DNA of 64,000 bases, taken from NCBI GenBank assembly GCA_902801475.1, contig CADCIO010000007.1, forward strand, positions 1-64,000. Reading direction: 5' to 3'. The stretch's first letter is position 1; each line of letters starts with the position of its first letter. The notes beneath the pieces were generated by a model that saw nothing but the letters and a program-made list of their open reading frames with translations, was not told the origin of the DNA and ran no database searches. Of the stretch, positions 51,469 to 60,705 are shown piece after piece. The translations under genes and the position numbers were made by a program. Source of the DNA: an uncultured Bacteroidales bacterium (lineage in GTDB: Bacteria > Bacteroidota > Bacteroidia > Bacteroidales > Bacteroidaceae).

Positions 51469-52260
51469 TTAGAGATTGCCTCTCTCCTTGTCGAGGTAGT
51501 ACTTGTAAGTGCCCACGGTCAGCTCGTCGCAAGCAGCCTCGTCGCAAACCACGATGGCATGTGGGTGCATCTGGAGCATGGAAGATGTCCACTTGTGGCT
51601 GATGTCGCCGTCGATGCAGTGCTTCAGAGCACGAGCCTTGTTGTGACCAGAGCATACGAGGAGCACTTCCTTGGCATCCATCACTGTGCCGATACCGACA
51701 GTCAGCGCCTGCTTAGGAACGAGGCTGAGGTCGTTGTCGAAGAAGCGGCTGTTGGCGTGGATGGTGTCGGTGGTGAGGGTCTTGATACGGGTGCGAGACG
51801 AGAGGGAAGAACCTGGCTCGTTGAAAGCGAGGTGTCCGTCAGGACCGATACCGCCCATGAAGAGGTCAACGCCACCAGCCTCAGCGATGAGCTCCTCGTA
51901 GTGGTTACACTCAGCGATGAGATCCTTTGCGTTACCATTGAGGATGTGTACATTCTCAGGCTTGATGTCGATGTGGTTGAAGAAGTTGTTCCACATGAAG
52001 CTGTGGTAACTTTCTGGGTGATCTTCTGGCAGCTTCACATATTCGTCCATGTTGAATGTGATGACGTTCTGGAACGAAATCTTGCCTGCACTGCACATGT
52101 CAATCAGGTTGCGATACAGACCCAGAGGTGATGAGCCAGTAGGACATCCCAGCACGAATGGCTTCTCTGGTGTAGGTTTTGCTTCGATGATACGGTTAGC
52201 CACATAGTTGGCAGCCCACTTTGAGAGGGCCTCGTAATCGGGTTCAATAATTACTCTCAT
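51469..52260 (-). CDS. nagB: Glucosamine-6-phosphate deaminase
   Basis: The 263-residue protein has the family motifs VLGCPTGSSPLGLYRNLIDM, FNMDEYV, the catalytic GGIGPDGHLAFNEPGSS and LVCSGHNKARAL. It converts glucosamine-6-phosphate to fructose-6-phosphate and ammonia. It is transcribed towards gmk and ends at their shared terminator. Confidence 0.97.
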   Translation of the reverse strand: MRVIIEPDYEALSKWAANYVANRIIEAKPTPEKPFVLGCPTGSSPLGLYRNLIDMCSAGKISFQNVITFNMDEYVKLPEDHPESYHSFMWNNFFNHIDIKPENVHILNGNAKDLIAECNHYEELIAEAGGVDLFMGGIGPDGHLAFNEPGSSLSSRTRIKTLTTDTIHANSRFFDNDLSLVPKQALTVGIGTVMDAKEVLLVCSGHNKARALKHCIDGDISHKWTSSMLQMHPHAIVVCDEAACDELTVGTYKYYLDKERGNL

Positions 52261-52302
52261 AATTGTATTCTTTTTAGCGTTAATAATAAGTTATATCGTT
52301 TC

Positions 52303-53364
52303 TTATTCCTTCAATGGATTCCAGCCTTGGGCTTTCAGCTCGAACTCGGCGCCGTCTCTGGTGATGAGAGCACAGCCAAGACTTTCCTTCGTAATGTGAC
52401 CGATGAGCTTGACACCCTCCATCTGCTCAATCTTCTCGTGGTCGCCAATGGGCACCGTGAACAGGAGTTCGTAGTCTTCGCCACCATTCAGAGCGGCAGT
52501 GGAGAGGTTCATGTTCAGTTCCTCAGCCATCACAGCAGTCTGGTAGTCGATGGGGATGCGCTCTTCGTAGATTCGGCATCCGCAATGGCTCTGGGTGCAG
52601 ATGTGGATAAGTTCGGAAGAGAGTCCGTCACTGATGTCCATCATGGCGGTAGGTTGGATGCCAGCCTCACGCAGTTGGAGGATGATGTCTCGTCTTGCTT
52701 CGGGCTTCATCTGACGTTCCAGCAAGTATTCACGTCCGCTGAAGTCGGGTTGTGAAATCGCCATACGTTCAGCATCGGTCTTGGCGGTCTCTATCTGCTT
52801 GTAATAGACCTCCTTCTCACGTTCGAGTAACTGGAAACCCATGTAAGCGGCACCAAGGTCACCACTCACACAGATAAGGTCGGTCTCTTTCGCCCCGTTT
52901 CGGTAGATGGCTTTGCCTTTCTCCACTTCGCCGATGGCGGTGATGGAGATGGCGAGTCCTGTACGTGAACTGGTGGTGTCGCCACCTACGATGTCCACTC
53001 CATGTGCCTCACAAGCGAGTTTCAATCCGTCGTAGAAGTCATCCATATCCTCGATGCTGAAACGCTTGCTCAATGCGAGGCTGACGGTGATCTGCTTGGG
53101 CATTCCACCCATTGCATAGATGTCGGAGAGGTTGACCATCGCCGATTTATAACCTAAATGCTTCATGGGCAGATAGGTCAGGTCGAAATGCACACCTTCC
53201 ATCAGCAGGTCGGTGGTGACGAGGATGTCCTTGTCCTCGCCGTATTTCAATACCGCGCAGTCATCACCTACTCCGTACTTGGTTTCAGGGTTCTTTAGTT
53301 CTATGTTCTGAGTCAGTCGCTTGATGAGTCCAAACTCACCGATTGTTGCTATTTCTGTTGCCAT
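52303..53364 (-). CDS. thiL: Thiamine-monophosphate kinase
   Basis: This 353-residue protein has GDDCAVLKYGEDKDILVTTD, GGDTTSSRTGLAISITAIGE, MMDISDGLSSELIHI and GGEDYELLFTVP. These are the Mg/ATP-binding signatures of ThiL. It phosphorylates TMP to thiamine diphosphate. It starts 11 bp after lpxK, probably in one transcript. Confidence 0.95.
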   Translation of the reverse strand: MATEIATIGEFGLIKRLTQNIELKNPETKYGVGDDCAVLKYGEDKDILVTTDLLMEGVHFDLTYLPMKHLGYKSAMVNLSDIYAMGGMPKQITVSLALSKRFSIEDMDDFYDGLKLACEAHGVDIVGGDTTSSRTGLAISITAIGEVEKGKAIYRNGAKETDLICVSGDLGAAYMGFQLLEREKEVYYKQIETAKTDAERMAISQPDFSGREYLLERQMKPEARRDIILQLREAGIQPTAMMDISDGLSSELIHICTQSHCGCRIYEERIPIDYQTAVMAEELNMNLSTAALNGGEDYELLFTVPIGDHEKIEQMEGVKLIGHITKESLGCALITRDGAEFELKAQGWNPLKE

Positions 53365-53375
53365 TTATTCTTGGT

Positions 53376-54386
53376 TTACGTAGTTCTTATTTTTTCGTTT
53401 ACGTAGTTTTTAATTATTTTGTCAAACTTTTCTTTTCCCTCAATAAACTCCACCTCGATGGGGATAACCTTCACGTTGTCGAGTCCATGCAGTCGGGTGG
53501 CATCCTTTTCGGTGGTGAGGATGGTGCGTCCTGCTGCCCGTGTACGGATGGCGTCAATGTCCTGCTCCGTGAAGTTGTGGTGGTCGGGAAAACTCATCAA
53601 CTCAAACGTGGGTACAATCTTTTGGAGGTCATACACCATCTGTTGGGGTGAGGCGATGCCCGTCACGAGTAAAGGATTCTCTCCGAGCCCTTCCATTTGG
53701 TCGGGATATTTGTAGGTGGTGAAGAATATCTTTTGCCAGTTCTTCAAGTTGATGGAGCGTTCTATGCCTATCCTGTCCATGAGCTTGATGTCACGTGGAC
53801 ATTTCGTGATGATGACGATGTCGGCTCGCTGGCTTCCTGACATCGGTTCGCGGAGTCGTCCTGCAGGCAGTAGTTTGTCGAGGTGAATGAGACGATGATA
53901 ATCCATCAGCAAGATGTTGAGCCCTGCTTTCACGTAGCGGTGCTGGTAGGCATCGTCGAGGATGACTACATCGGTCTGTGGCTTCACCGTGTTCTGCATC
54001 AGTTGGTTAATACCGTGACAGCGGTCTTTGTCCACCGCCATGTGTATCTGCGGATATTTCTGCTTCATCTGATAAGGCTCATCACCAATTTCAGCCATCG
54101 GGGTGTCTTTGGTGGCCAGCACATAGCCTTCTGACTTCCGCTTGTAGCCTCGGCTCAATACAGCCACTTGATGGTCTTTCGACAGCAGGCGGATGAGGTA
54201 CTCCGTATGTGGTGTTTTGCCTGTTCCGCCCACGGTGATGTTGCCAACGCAGATGACAGGCAGGGGGAAGGTCTTGGATTTGAGCATACCGACATCGAAC
54301 ATCAGGTTTCTGATGCTTACTACCAGTCCGTAGAGCCATGAGAGCGGCAGGAGCCAGTAGTTGATTTTGATGTGGTCGCCTTCCAT
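53376..54386 (-). CDS. lpxK: Tetraacyldisaccharide 4'-kinase
   Basis: The 336-residue protein has an N-terminal membrane-associated helix and P-loop VGNITVGGTGKTPHTE (about 47-62). A Walker-B-like DVVILDDAYQHRYV follows, then SFPDHHNFTEQDID. LpxK phosphorylates the lipid A precursor at the inner membrane, indicating a normal Gram-negative lipid A pathway. Confidence 0.95.
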   Translation of the reverse strand: MEGDHIKINYWLLPLSWLYGLVVSIRNLMFDVGMLKSKTFPLPVICVGNITVGGTGKTPHTEYLIRLLSKDHQVAVLSRGYKRKSEGYVLATKDTPMAEIGDEPYQMKQKYPQIHMAVDKDRCHGINQLMQNTVKPQTDVVILDDAYQHRYVKAGLNILLMDYHRLIHLDKLLPAGRLREPMSGSQRADIVIITKCPRDIKLMDRIGIERSINLKNWQKIFFTTYKYPDQMEGLGENPLLVTGIASPQQMVYDLQKIVPTFELMSFPDHHNFTEQDIDAIRTRAAGRTILTTEKDATRLHGLDNVKVIPIEVEFIEGKEKFDKIIKNYVNEKIRTT

Positions 54387-54390
54387 TTTG

Positions 54391-54419
54391 GTTGAGGGTT
54401 TAGAGCTGAGGGTTTAGGC
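54391..54419. repeat. 7-bp-period spacer between GH105 and lpxK
   Basis: Units of GTTTAGA, GCTGAGG and GTTTAGG follow one another at a period of 7 in the 33-bp gap. Confidence 0.5.
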
Positions 54420-55610
54420 TTACTTCTTTCCAGCAATTCTTCCTGCTAAACTTTGATCTACTAAATAGTCATAGAACTCACAGGCGGCTAATAACCATGC
54501 TCCGGTGCCGAATGGTGCTTGCGACTTGGCATTGACAGTCTTGGTTGGGTCGGGCTTCTCGCCGATGGGTTGCACGTAGCCAATGCTGCCGTCAGGTTGG
54601 AGTGCCACTTCGAACAGATATTTGTATGCCTTCTTGATGGTCTCTCTATATTGGTCAGGGTGGAGAATGCCGTTGTTCACGCCCCACAGAATACCGTACG
54701 TGAAGAAGGCGGTGCCGGAGGTCTCATAGCCTGGGGCATCGTCGGGACAGAGCATAGAGCGTGTCCAATGTCCTTCGGGCTGTTGGCATCGAGCAACTCC
54801 TTCAGCCAGTTTCTTGAAACGGTCAATATAAAACGGACGATATTGGCAATCCCGTGGCAGATCTTCCAGCACTTGTGCCAAGCCTGCGAGCACCCATCCG
54901 TCGCCTCGTGCCCAGAAGGATTTGCCGTCGTTGCAGGCGGTCTTTACCTTTGGATAGACGTACTTGGCGTCGCGATAATAGAGTTGTGCCTCGGTGTCAA
55001 AGAGCAGGCTGTCCGTCCACTTGAAGCACTCGTATTGTTTGTCGAGGAGTTTCTGGTCATGGGTAACTGTGTAAAGCTTGGAGAAGATGGGAAGTCCCAT
55101 GTAGAGGGCATCCGACCACCACCAATAGTCCTTTTCGGGTGTAGTTGCCTGATAGCACATCACTTCCAATGCACGTTCGATGCGTTCGGCCCGGTGTTCC
55201 TGTTTGTATAGGTCGATATATACTTGGAAGCAGATTTGCCAATCGGCGAAGAGCACGTGGTTCATGCCTTCGCCATAAGTTTTGTATTCCCACTTGCTCT
55301 TGTCTTTCTGTGTAGCTCCTTGCCAATGATTGTATTCTGCCCATTGGATGGCATAATCAAGATATTCCTTCTTGCGTGTCCGCCGATAGACCTTTTGATT
55401 CGCGGTGAAGTAGGCGGCATTGTCCCAGAAAGCGCGGCACTTGGGCGAGTTGTGGCTCTGCCAGTAGTCATTGACCTTTGGGATGACAACATCGAGTTCA
55501 CTTGTCAGCACTCTTCCCATTGCCAAAGGGTCATTGAGGTCGACTTGCGCGGTGGTTGTCTGTGCCATAAGCACAAAGCCAAGTATGGGTGTTAAGACTT
55601 TCTTCATCAT
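54420..55610 (-). CDS. Glycoside hydrolase family 88/105 (unsaturated glycuronyl hydrolase-like), exported
   Basis: This 396-residue protein has a signal peptide (ILGFVLMAQTTTAQ) and an alpha/alpha-barrel with SDALYMGLPIFSKLY, the typical WARGDGWVLAGLAQVL and GTAFFTYGILWGVNNGIL. The family removes unsaturated rhamnogalacturonyl or related units from pectic oligosaccharides, consistent with plant polysaccharide use. It is alone here, without other pectin genes. Confidence 0.85.
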   Translation of the reverse strand: MMKKVLTPILGFVLMAQTTTAQVDLNDPLAMGRVLTSELDVVIPKVNDYWQSHNSPKCRAFWDNAAYFTANQKVYRRTRKKEYLDYAIQWAEYNHWQGATQKDKSKWEYKTYGEGMNHVLFADWQICFQVYIDLYKQEHRAERIERALEVMCYQATTPEKDYWWWSDALYMGLPIFSKLYTVTHDQKLLDKQYECFKWTDSLLFDTEAQLYYRDAKYVYPKVKTACNDGKSFWARGDGWVLAGLAQVLEDLPRDCQYRPFYIDRFKKLAEGVARCQQPEGHWTRSMLCPDDAPGYETSGTAFFTYGILWGVNNGILHPDQYRETIKKAYKYLFEVALQPDGSIGYVQPIGEKPDPTKTVNAKSQAPFGTGAWLLAACEFYDYLVDQSLAGRIAGKK

Positions 55611-55623
55611 ATATATAATAGTG

Positions 55624-57135
55624 TTAATTAGTCATCATATTTAGTCCGAGTTTCTTTGCCTCCTCGATGAGGAGTGCCTCGGCTGGTTCGTATTCGTTGG
55701 GTATCTTTCCGTCGAGGATGGCGTCTTTGATGGCGGTTTTGAGGATGCCGACTTCCCTGCAGGGTTTCAGTCCGAACATCTCCATGATGTCTTCTCCGCT
55801 GATGGGTGGCTGGAAGTTGCGGATGCGGTCTTTTTCTTCTATTTGTACGAGTTTGGTGCGTACGGTGATGTAGTTGTCGGCGAACTTTTTCTTCTTGAGG
55901 CTGTTCTTGGAGGTGATGTCTGCGGTGCAGAGTATCATGAGGTCGTCGATGTCGTTTCCTGCGTCGAAGAGGAGTCGTCGGACGGCGCTGTCGGTTACTT
56001 CTGAGTCGGCAATGGCGATAGGACGCATGTGCATCTGCACCAATTTCTGCACGAACTTCATCTTCTCGTTCATCGGCAGTTTCATCTTGCGGAAGATGCT
56101 CGGAATCATCTTTTCGCCGATGTCATTGTGGTTGTGGAAAGTCCAGCCTTGCAGGGGGTCGAAGCGTTTCGACTTGGGTTTGCCGATGTCGTGGAGTAAT
56201 GCTGCCCAGCGGAGCCACAACACGTGATCTTTAGGTGAATCCCACGAACCATTTCCCTCGCCGATGCTGTTGAAGTCAGCGGTACTCTTTGCCACATTGT
56301 CTAATACTTCCAACGTATGGTAGAAATTGTCCTTGTGCGCCTTGCCTTCCTTGGTTTCCACACCTTGCAGCAGTGCCAGTTCGGGGAAGATGAGGGGCAG
56401 GAGTCCGCAGCGTTCCAGTTCCACAAATCCTTTGGATGGAGTGGGGGAGAGAAGCATCTTGTTCAGTTCGTCTGCGATGCGTTCGGCAGAGATGATTTTG
56501 ATGCGCTCCTTGTTGCGGCTTAGTGCCTCGAAGGTTTCTTCTTCTATATGGAAGCCCAGCTGGGTGGCGAACCGTATGCAGCGCATCATGCGCAGCGGGT
56601 CGTCGCTGAACGTGATGTCGGGGTCGAGTGGGGTGGCGATGGTCTTGTCCTCCAGATCGGCCAATCCGTCGAAGGGATCCACGAGTTCACCGAAGCGGTC
56701 TTTGTTGAGGCAGAGCGCCATGGCGTTGATGGTGAAGTCGCGGCGGTTCTGGTCTTCCTCCAAGGTGCCGTCCTCGGTCACCGGCTTGCGCGAATTGCGG
56801 TCGTAGCTCTCCTTCCTCGCGCCGACAAACTCGATCTCCAGGCTCTTGTGCTTCAGTTGCGCCGTGCCGAAGTTCTTGTAGATGGCGATGTGCGCCTTCT
56901 TGCCGAGCTTGTGTCGGAGGGCTTCGGCGATGGCAATACCAGGACGTTTCGTCTCTTTCTTCTCATCGACCACCACAATGTCGATGTCGCTCGAAGGACG
57001 TTCCAAATAGAGGTCTCTCACCCATCCGCCGATGACGTAGCAGTCCAGACCCAGTTCCTCTGCCGTCTCAGAGATGAGGTGGAAGAACGGGTGGTCGAGC
57101 TGACGCAAGATGTCGTCGTGGGTGAGAATCTTCAT
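55624..57135 (-). CDS. CCA-adding tRNA nucleotidyltransferase / poly(A) polymerase family with HD domain
   Basis: The 503-residue protein has the class II nucleotidyltransferase head (YVIGGWVRDLYLERPSSDID with DIDIVVVDE), an RRDFTINAMALCL motif and a C-terminal HD domain (LRWAALLHDIGKPKSK). It probably adds or repairs the CCA end of tRNAs. Poly(A) polymerase activity cannot be excluded. It precedes GH105 by 13 bp. Confidence 0.93.
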   Translation of the reverse strand: MKILTHDDILRQLDHPFFHLISETAEELGLDCYVIGGWVRDLYLERPSSDIDIVVVDEKKETKRPGIAIAEALRHKLGKKAHIAIYKNFGTAQLKHKSLEIEFVGARKESYDRNSRKPVTEDGTLEEDQNRRDFTINAMALCLNKDRFGELVDPFDGLADLEDKTIATPLDPDITFSDDPLRMMRCIRFATQLGFHIEEETFEALSRNKERIKIISAERIADELNKMLLSPTPSKGFVELERCGLLPLIFPELALLQGVETKEGKAHKDNFYHTLEVLDNVAKSTADFNSIGEGNGSWDSPKDHVLWLRWAALLHDIGKPKSKRFDPLQGWTFHNHNDIGEKMIPSIFRKMKLPMNEKMKFVQKLVQMHMRPIAIADSEVTDSAVRRLLFDAGNDIDDLMILCTADITSKNSLKKKKFADNYITVRTKLVQIEEKDRIRNFQPPISGEDIMEMFGLKPCREVGILKTAIKDAILDGKIPNEYEPAEALLIEEAKKLGLNMMTN

Positions 57136-57139
57136 ATAG

Positions 57140-57748
57140 TTATTCGTCTTCGTAATTGTTTGTCTGTCTTTCCTCCATCAGCTTCAGCTTACCGTTCTCC
57201 CATGCATATTCCTCATGATAATGGTCGCCTACGACGGTTGCAAAATTGCTTTCGATGACTTTCCTCTCGGCATCGATGGACAGGTTGGGCTTGTCCTCCA
57301 AGTCGGTTACCTGCTCAAATTCTCCAGTTGCCTCGTTAAAGACGAATGCCCCGTAGAAGATCATCGGGAAAAGCCCTGGATCGACACCGAAATCACCCAG
57401 TGTCACCAACACGTCTGGCACGCCGTCGAAGTTGATGTCCACCTCCTCAATCTCGCCAGCCTCGCCCAGATACTCTCTGTCCTTCGAAAAGTTGAATTCG
57501 CACGTGAACTCCTGTTTCTTGGTGTCAATGTTGCACGTCAGGATGAGCGCGTCACACTGTCCATTCTCGTCCTTGCGAAATCTTGTTGAGAATGTTGTAC
57601 ATTCGCGTAACGACGGTTCGTCAGCCTTCGCAACCACCGAGTCTTGATCCACTGCCGTTGAGTCTTCGCCCGAATTGTTATTGCCGGAAATCTTTCCGTT
57701 GCAAGCCATCAGCAGACCTGCCAATGCCATCAAAAAAATCTTTTTCAT
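57140..57748 (-). CDS. Lipoprotein with VCBS-like acidic loop
   Basis: This 202-residue protein has a lipoprotein signal (ALAGLLMACNG) and a beta-rich body with DINFDGVPDVLVTLGDFG. That acidic repeat is typical of FG-GAP or VCBS-like calcium-binding loops. Function is unknown. It starts a run of lipoprotein genes and lies just upstream of the nucleotidyltransferase gene. Confidence 0.7.
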   Translation of the reverse strand: MKKIFLMALAGLLMACNGKISGNNNSGEDSTAVDQDSVVAKADEPSLRECTTFSTRFRKDENGQCDALILTCNIDTKKQEFTCEFNFSKDREYLGEAGEIEEVDINFDGVPDVLVTLGDFGVDPGLFPMIFYGAFVFNEATGEFEQVTDLEDKPNLSIDAERKVIESNFATVVGDHYHEEYAWENGKLKLMEERQTNNYEDE

Positions 57749-57751
57749 ATC

Positions 57752-57790
57752 CTTCAGATTCTTAATGTCTTAAAGCCCTTAGTGTCCTTC
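57752..57790. repeat. 9-bp-period spacer
   Basis: On the minus strand, units like AAGGACACT, AAGGGCTTT and AAGACATTA follow one another at a 9-bp period. They resemble the array at 61276-61322. Confidence 0.55.
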
Positions 57791-57793
57791 ATT

Positions 57794-58963
57794 TCAAAAA
57801 TCAAACGTGCTCTTTCCGTCTCTGGCGATATATCCCCACTTTTCACCCTTCTTCGCAGGCACCAGTCCCTCCGAGAAGTCCTCATAGCAAGAAGTATATT
57901 CGCACGGGATGACGAGTTTGCCCGTCGTGTCGATGAAACCATACGACTTGTCCTTCCTCACACGCGCCAGCCCCTCCTGGAACTGGAACGCCTCGTCATA
58001 CTCCTCCCCCAGGTCGATGACCAGCTTGCCCGTCGTGTCGATGAAGCCCTGCTTGTTGCCGCCCATCCGCACCAGTGCTAGACCCTCATGAAACGAATCC
58101 CCGTTCCAATTCTGCTCCAGCTTGATGACCAGCTTGCCCGTCTTGTCGATGTAGCCATAGCGCTGCGACTCACGATCCCACACCCAGGCCAGACCCTCCG
58201 AGAACTGCGTGTCAGCAAAATACAGATTCGGGAAAACCTGCTTGCCCGTCTTGTCGATATAACCGAACAAATCCCGCTCCGGCACAATCACCACAGCCGC
58301 CAGACCCTCCGAGAACCCGCCCGGATTCTGCTCAGCCGCACTATCATACTTGCACGGAATCACCAATTCGCCCTCCGTATTGATGAAACCCCATCCGCGG
58401 CCATCAAACACCGACGCCATCCCGTCCGAAAAATCATCAGCCCACTCCCACATCTTGCCGCCGAAAGCCTTCTCGCCCTTCTTGTCGATAAAGTAATACT
58501 TGCCAGCCTCCGAGCTGTACTTGCACGCAAATCCGTCGTGGAACTGGCTCGGCCCCCCGTCCGTCGACGAGAACAGCAGCTTCCCCTCCCGGTCAAAATA
58601 ATTCCACTTGTCGTTCGTGCTCACGCAGCAAATCACCCCGTCCGAATACCGGAACACCGAGTACCCGTACTCAAATGGAATCACCACATTACCCATCTTG
58701 TCAATCACCCCCACCTTCTCATCCCCGTTCTCCACCGAGGCCCTTCCCTCCGAGAACCCCATCAACGTCTCAGCCCCCTCAATCACCTTCGCCAGCGCCT
58801 CCAGGTCATACCCCTTATTTTCCTCCGCCGACACCGATTCACTCACGGCCACACTGTCCTCCTCCGAGGCCTGTCCGTCCGTACCTTTGCCCATGTTGCA
58901 GCCCGTCAGCAGCCCCGCCGCCAGACTCACCAAAAACAGATTCTTTTTCATCATATCATTCAT
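57794..58963 (-). CDS. WG-repeat lipoprotein
   Basis: The 389-residue protein has a lipoprotein signal (VSLAAGLLTGCNMG) and about seven WG/KWGYID-type repeats (GWGFINTEGELVIPCKYDSA, YGYIDKTGKLVIKLEQNW, KQGFIDTTGKLVIDLGEEYD). WG repeats form solvent-exposed beta structures often found on the bacterial surface. Ligand is unknown. The start could be either of the two Met codons a few residues downstream. A -7 box (TATATTTG) lies at 58981-58988. Confidence 0.85.
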   Translation of the reverse strand: MNDMMKKNLFLVSLAAGLLTGCNMGKGTDGQASEEDSVAVSESVSAEENKGYDLEALAKVIEGAETLMGFSEGRASVENGDEKVGVIDKMGNVVIPFEYGYSVFRYSDGVICCVSTNDKWNYFDREGKLLFSSTDGGPSQFHDGFACKYSSEAGKYYFIDKKGEKAFGGKMWEWADDFSDGMASVFDGRGWGFINTEGELVIPCKYDSAAEQNPGGFSEGLAAVVIVPERDLFGYIDKTGKQVFPNLYFADTQFSEGLAWVWDRESQRYGYIDKTGKLVIKLEQNWNGDSFHEGLALVRMGGNKQGFIDTTGKLVIDLGEEYDEAFQFQEGLARVRKDKSYGFIDTTGKLVIPCEYTSCYEDFSEGLVPAKKGEKWGYIARDGKSTFDF

Positions 58964-58980
58964 TTAGATGTTTCCGCTTG

Positions 58981-58988
58981 CAAATATA
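58981..58988 (-). promoter_or_regulatory. -7 box of the WG-repeat gene
   Basis: TATATTTG on the minus strand, 17 bp before the start codon. The -33 region is a T run. Confidence 0.5.
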
Positions 58989-59054
58989 CAAGAAAAACAC
59001 GAAAAAAAACCTTTCCATGCCCGAAAAAATACAAAATCGCACCTAAATTCCCTG

Positions 59055-59246
59055 TTTTCACTTTCGCGGAGGCTTTGTCACACTGACAAAACTCGTTTTC
59101 ACTTTCGCGGAGACTTTGTCACGCTGACAAACCCCGTTTTCACTTTCGCGGAGACTTTGTCGCGCTGACAAACCCTTTTTTCACTTTCGTGGAGACTTTG
59201 TCACGCTGACAAATCCTTTTTTCACTTTCGTGGAGACTTTGTCAGT
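59055..59246. repeat. 41-bp tandem repeat, five units
   Basis: Units start at 59055, 59096, 59137, 59178 and 59219, an exact 41-bp period. Each reads TTTTCACTTTCGYGGAG and then a TTTGTCA-N3-TGACAAA dyad. The last unit is truncated in the dyad. The array is 65 bp or more upstream of the WG gene's promoter. The remainder of the gap to 59351 shows no gene. Confidence 0.92.
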
Positions 59247-59351
59247 TACGAACTTATTTTCAATTACAAAACAATCGGGAGGAAAAACTTGGCGTTCATC
59301 CTCCCAATGGGTTTCTGTACATTGTTGCTTCCCGAAGGAAGTATGATGATT

Positions 59352-59723
59352 TTACTCTTCCACTTCCTCCTCCTCGACGGCTTCTTCTTCCTCAGTTGGC
59401 TCGGCTGGGGCGTTGACGTCTTCCTGGATCTGCTTGACGACGGCGCCGACATTCTCGACCGTCACGTTAAAGCTGTCGAGCTGCTCGGGGTACAGGTCGA
59501 TCACGTAGGGGGCCATGTCATCGACGGCCTTGCTCCATGCAGCACATGCAGCATTGAAATCTTCTTGCGTCTCGTAGGTGTCGTAGGCGGTTGTGGTGGA
59601 CTCGAAGGTGGCGGAGAGCTCCTTGAACTTCTCCCATGCCTGCTGACCCTCTTCGTTGAGTCCCTTCTGGATGCAGGATGCCATCATGGCTGCGATGGCG
59701 AAAGAAAAGATGATTTTCTTCAT
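59352..59723 (-). CDS. Small lipoprotein with acidic tail
   Basis: This 123-residue protein has a lipoprotein signal (FAIAAMMASCIQKG). A helical mature part follows (WEKFKELSATFESTTTAYDT), and the C-terminus is nearly all Glu with Val and Ala. No family is recognised. A TAACTTTG box at 59778-59785 is a likely promoter. The 155-residue frame on the plus strand is its shadow. Confidence 0.7.
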   Translation of the reverse strand: MKKIIFSFAIAAMMASCIQKGLNEEGQQAWEKFKELSATFESTTTAYDTYETQEDFNAACAAWSKAVDDMAPYVIDLYPEQLDSFNVTVENVGAVVKQIQEDVNAPAEPTEEEEAVEEEEVEE

Positions 59724-59860
59724 GTTGTTTGGTTTTTAGGGGTGAATAAAAAATAAGTTAGGAATTGATCTCGGCGGCAAAGTTACGAATTTCTTTGCAG
59801 AGGGGGAAGGTTTTCTCGCATTTTCATCGCCGAATGGTTGGCGCTTTGCGAGAAATGTCG

Positions 59861-59868
59861 TACTTTTG
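59861..59868 (+). promoter_or_regulatory. -7 box of the 59922 lipoprotein gene
   Basis: TACTTTTG, with a TTG 20 bp upstream (59838-59840), 53 bp before the ATG. Confidence 0.6.
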
Positions 59869-59921
59869 CAAGCGGAATGATGAATTGCTGGATTGTTTTA
59901 TACATTTAATATCTTTATCTT

Positions 59922-60692
59922 ATGAGAAAAACTTCTTTTTGGATGGCTGTGGCGGCCTTTCTGCTCGTGCTGACGGCATGCGGCGAGAAAAAAGCCAATC
60001 AGACGGAAAACGGTGGGGAGGCGACGGATTCGCTGACGGAGAATGTGGAGGCAGTGGAGGATGAGGATGGATTCACTTCGGATGCTGAATTGGCGATGAG
60101 GAAGATGCAGACGACGTGGTCGAAGGAGTCCATAGAGGGTCTGCCGCCCGAGGAGAATGGGCTGGATATCGTTGCTCTGGCAGTGGCGTTCTGCGAGAAG
60201 TATTCTGACTTTGATGCGAACAAGCAACTGGTCACTTATTTTACCCGCAGGGATCAGTTTAATTCGGACTGGTACTTTGTGGACGAGGATCTGAAGAACG
60301 GCTATGTGAGGTGTGGGAGCGGCTCGGAAATCAGCAGTGACGTGACGGCGTGCTACTGGAAGAAGAAGGACGGTCGTCGCCTCGTGGCGTTCTGGCTGGA
60401 GCTGGGTCATGAGGGGAGCGAGCATGTGGATCAACTGCTGGCGTTCTACGACTACGACCCTGAAAGCGATTCGATGACTCCAAAGCCGGAACTGTCGCAG
60501 CGAGTGGAGAAGACGATGTCGAAGTTCGATGCCTATAGCGTGCGACTCCCTGACGAGGGCAAGGACATCATCCTCATGGGTCACGACTTCGGCGACGACG
60601 ATTCGTACCAATGCACCTACTATCTCTTCAAGTGGAACGGAAATGACTTCGACCAGAAGGAGGTGAGCGAGGATGAAGCTTTCGGGTTGTAA
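59922..60692 (+). CDS. Lipoprotein, unknown function
   Basis: The 256-residue protein has a lipoprotein signal (FWMAVAAFLLVLTACGEK) and an acidic linker (VEAVEDEDGFTSDAEL). A beta-rich body contains FYDYDPESDSMTPKPELSQR. No enzymatic motif was seen. The next gene starts near its 3' end, so the pair is probably co-transcribed. Confidence 0.7.
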   Translation: MRKTSFWMAVAAFLLVLTACGEKKANQTENGGEATDSLTENVEAVEDEDGFTSDAELAMRKMQTTWSKESIEGLPPEENGLDIVALAVAFCEKYSDFDANKQLVTYFTRRDQFNSDWYFVDEDLKNGYVRCGSGSEISSDVTACYWKKKDGRRLVAFWLELGHEGSEHVDQLLAFYDYDPESDSMTPKPELSQRVEKTMSKFDAYSVRLPDEGKDIILMGHDFGDDDSYQCTYYLFKWNGNDFDQKEVSEDEAFGL

Positions 60693-60705
60693 TCGGCCGA
60701 ATCGT

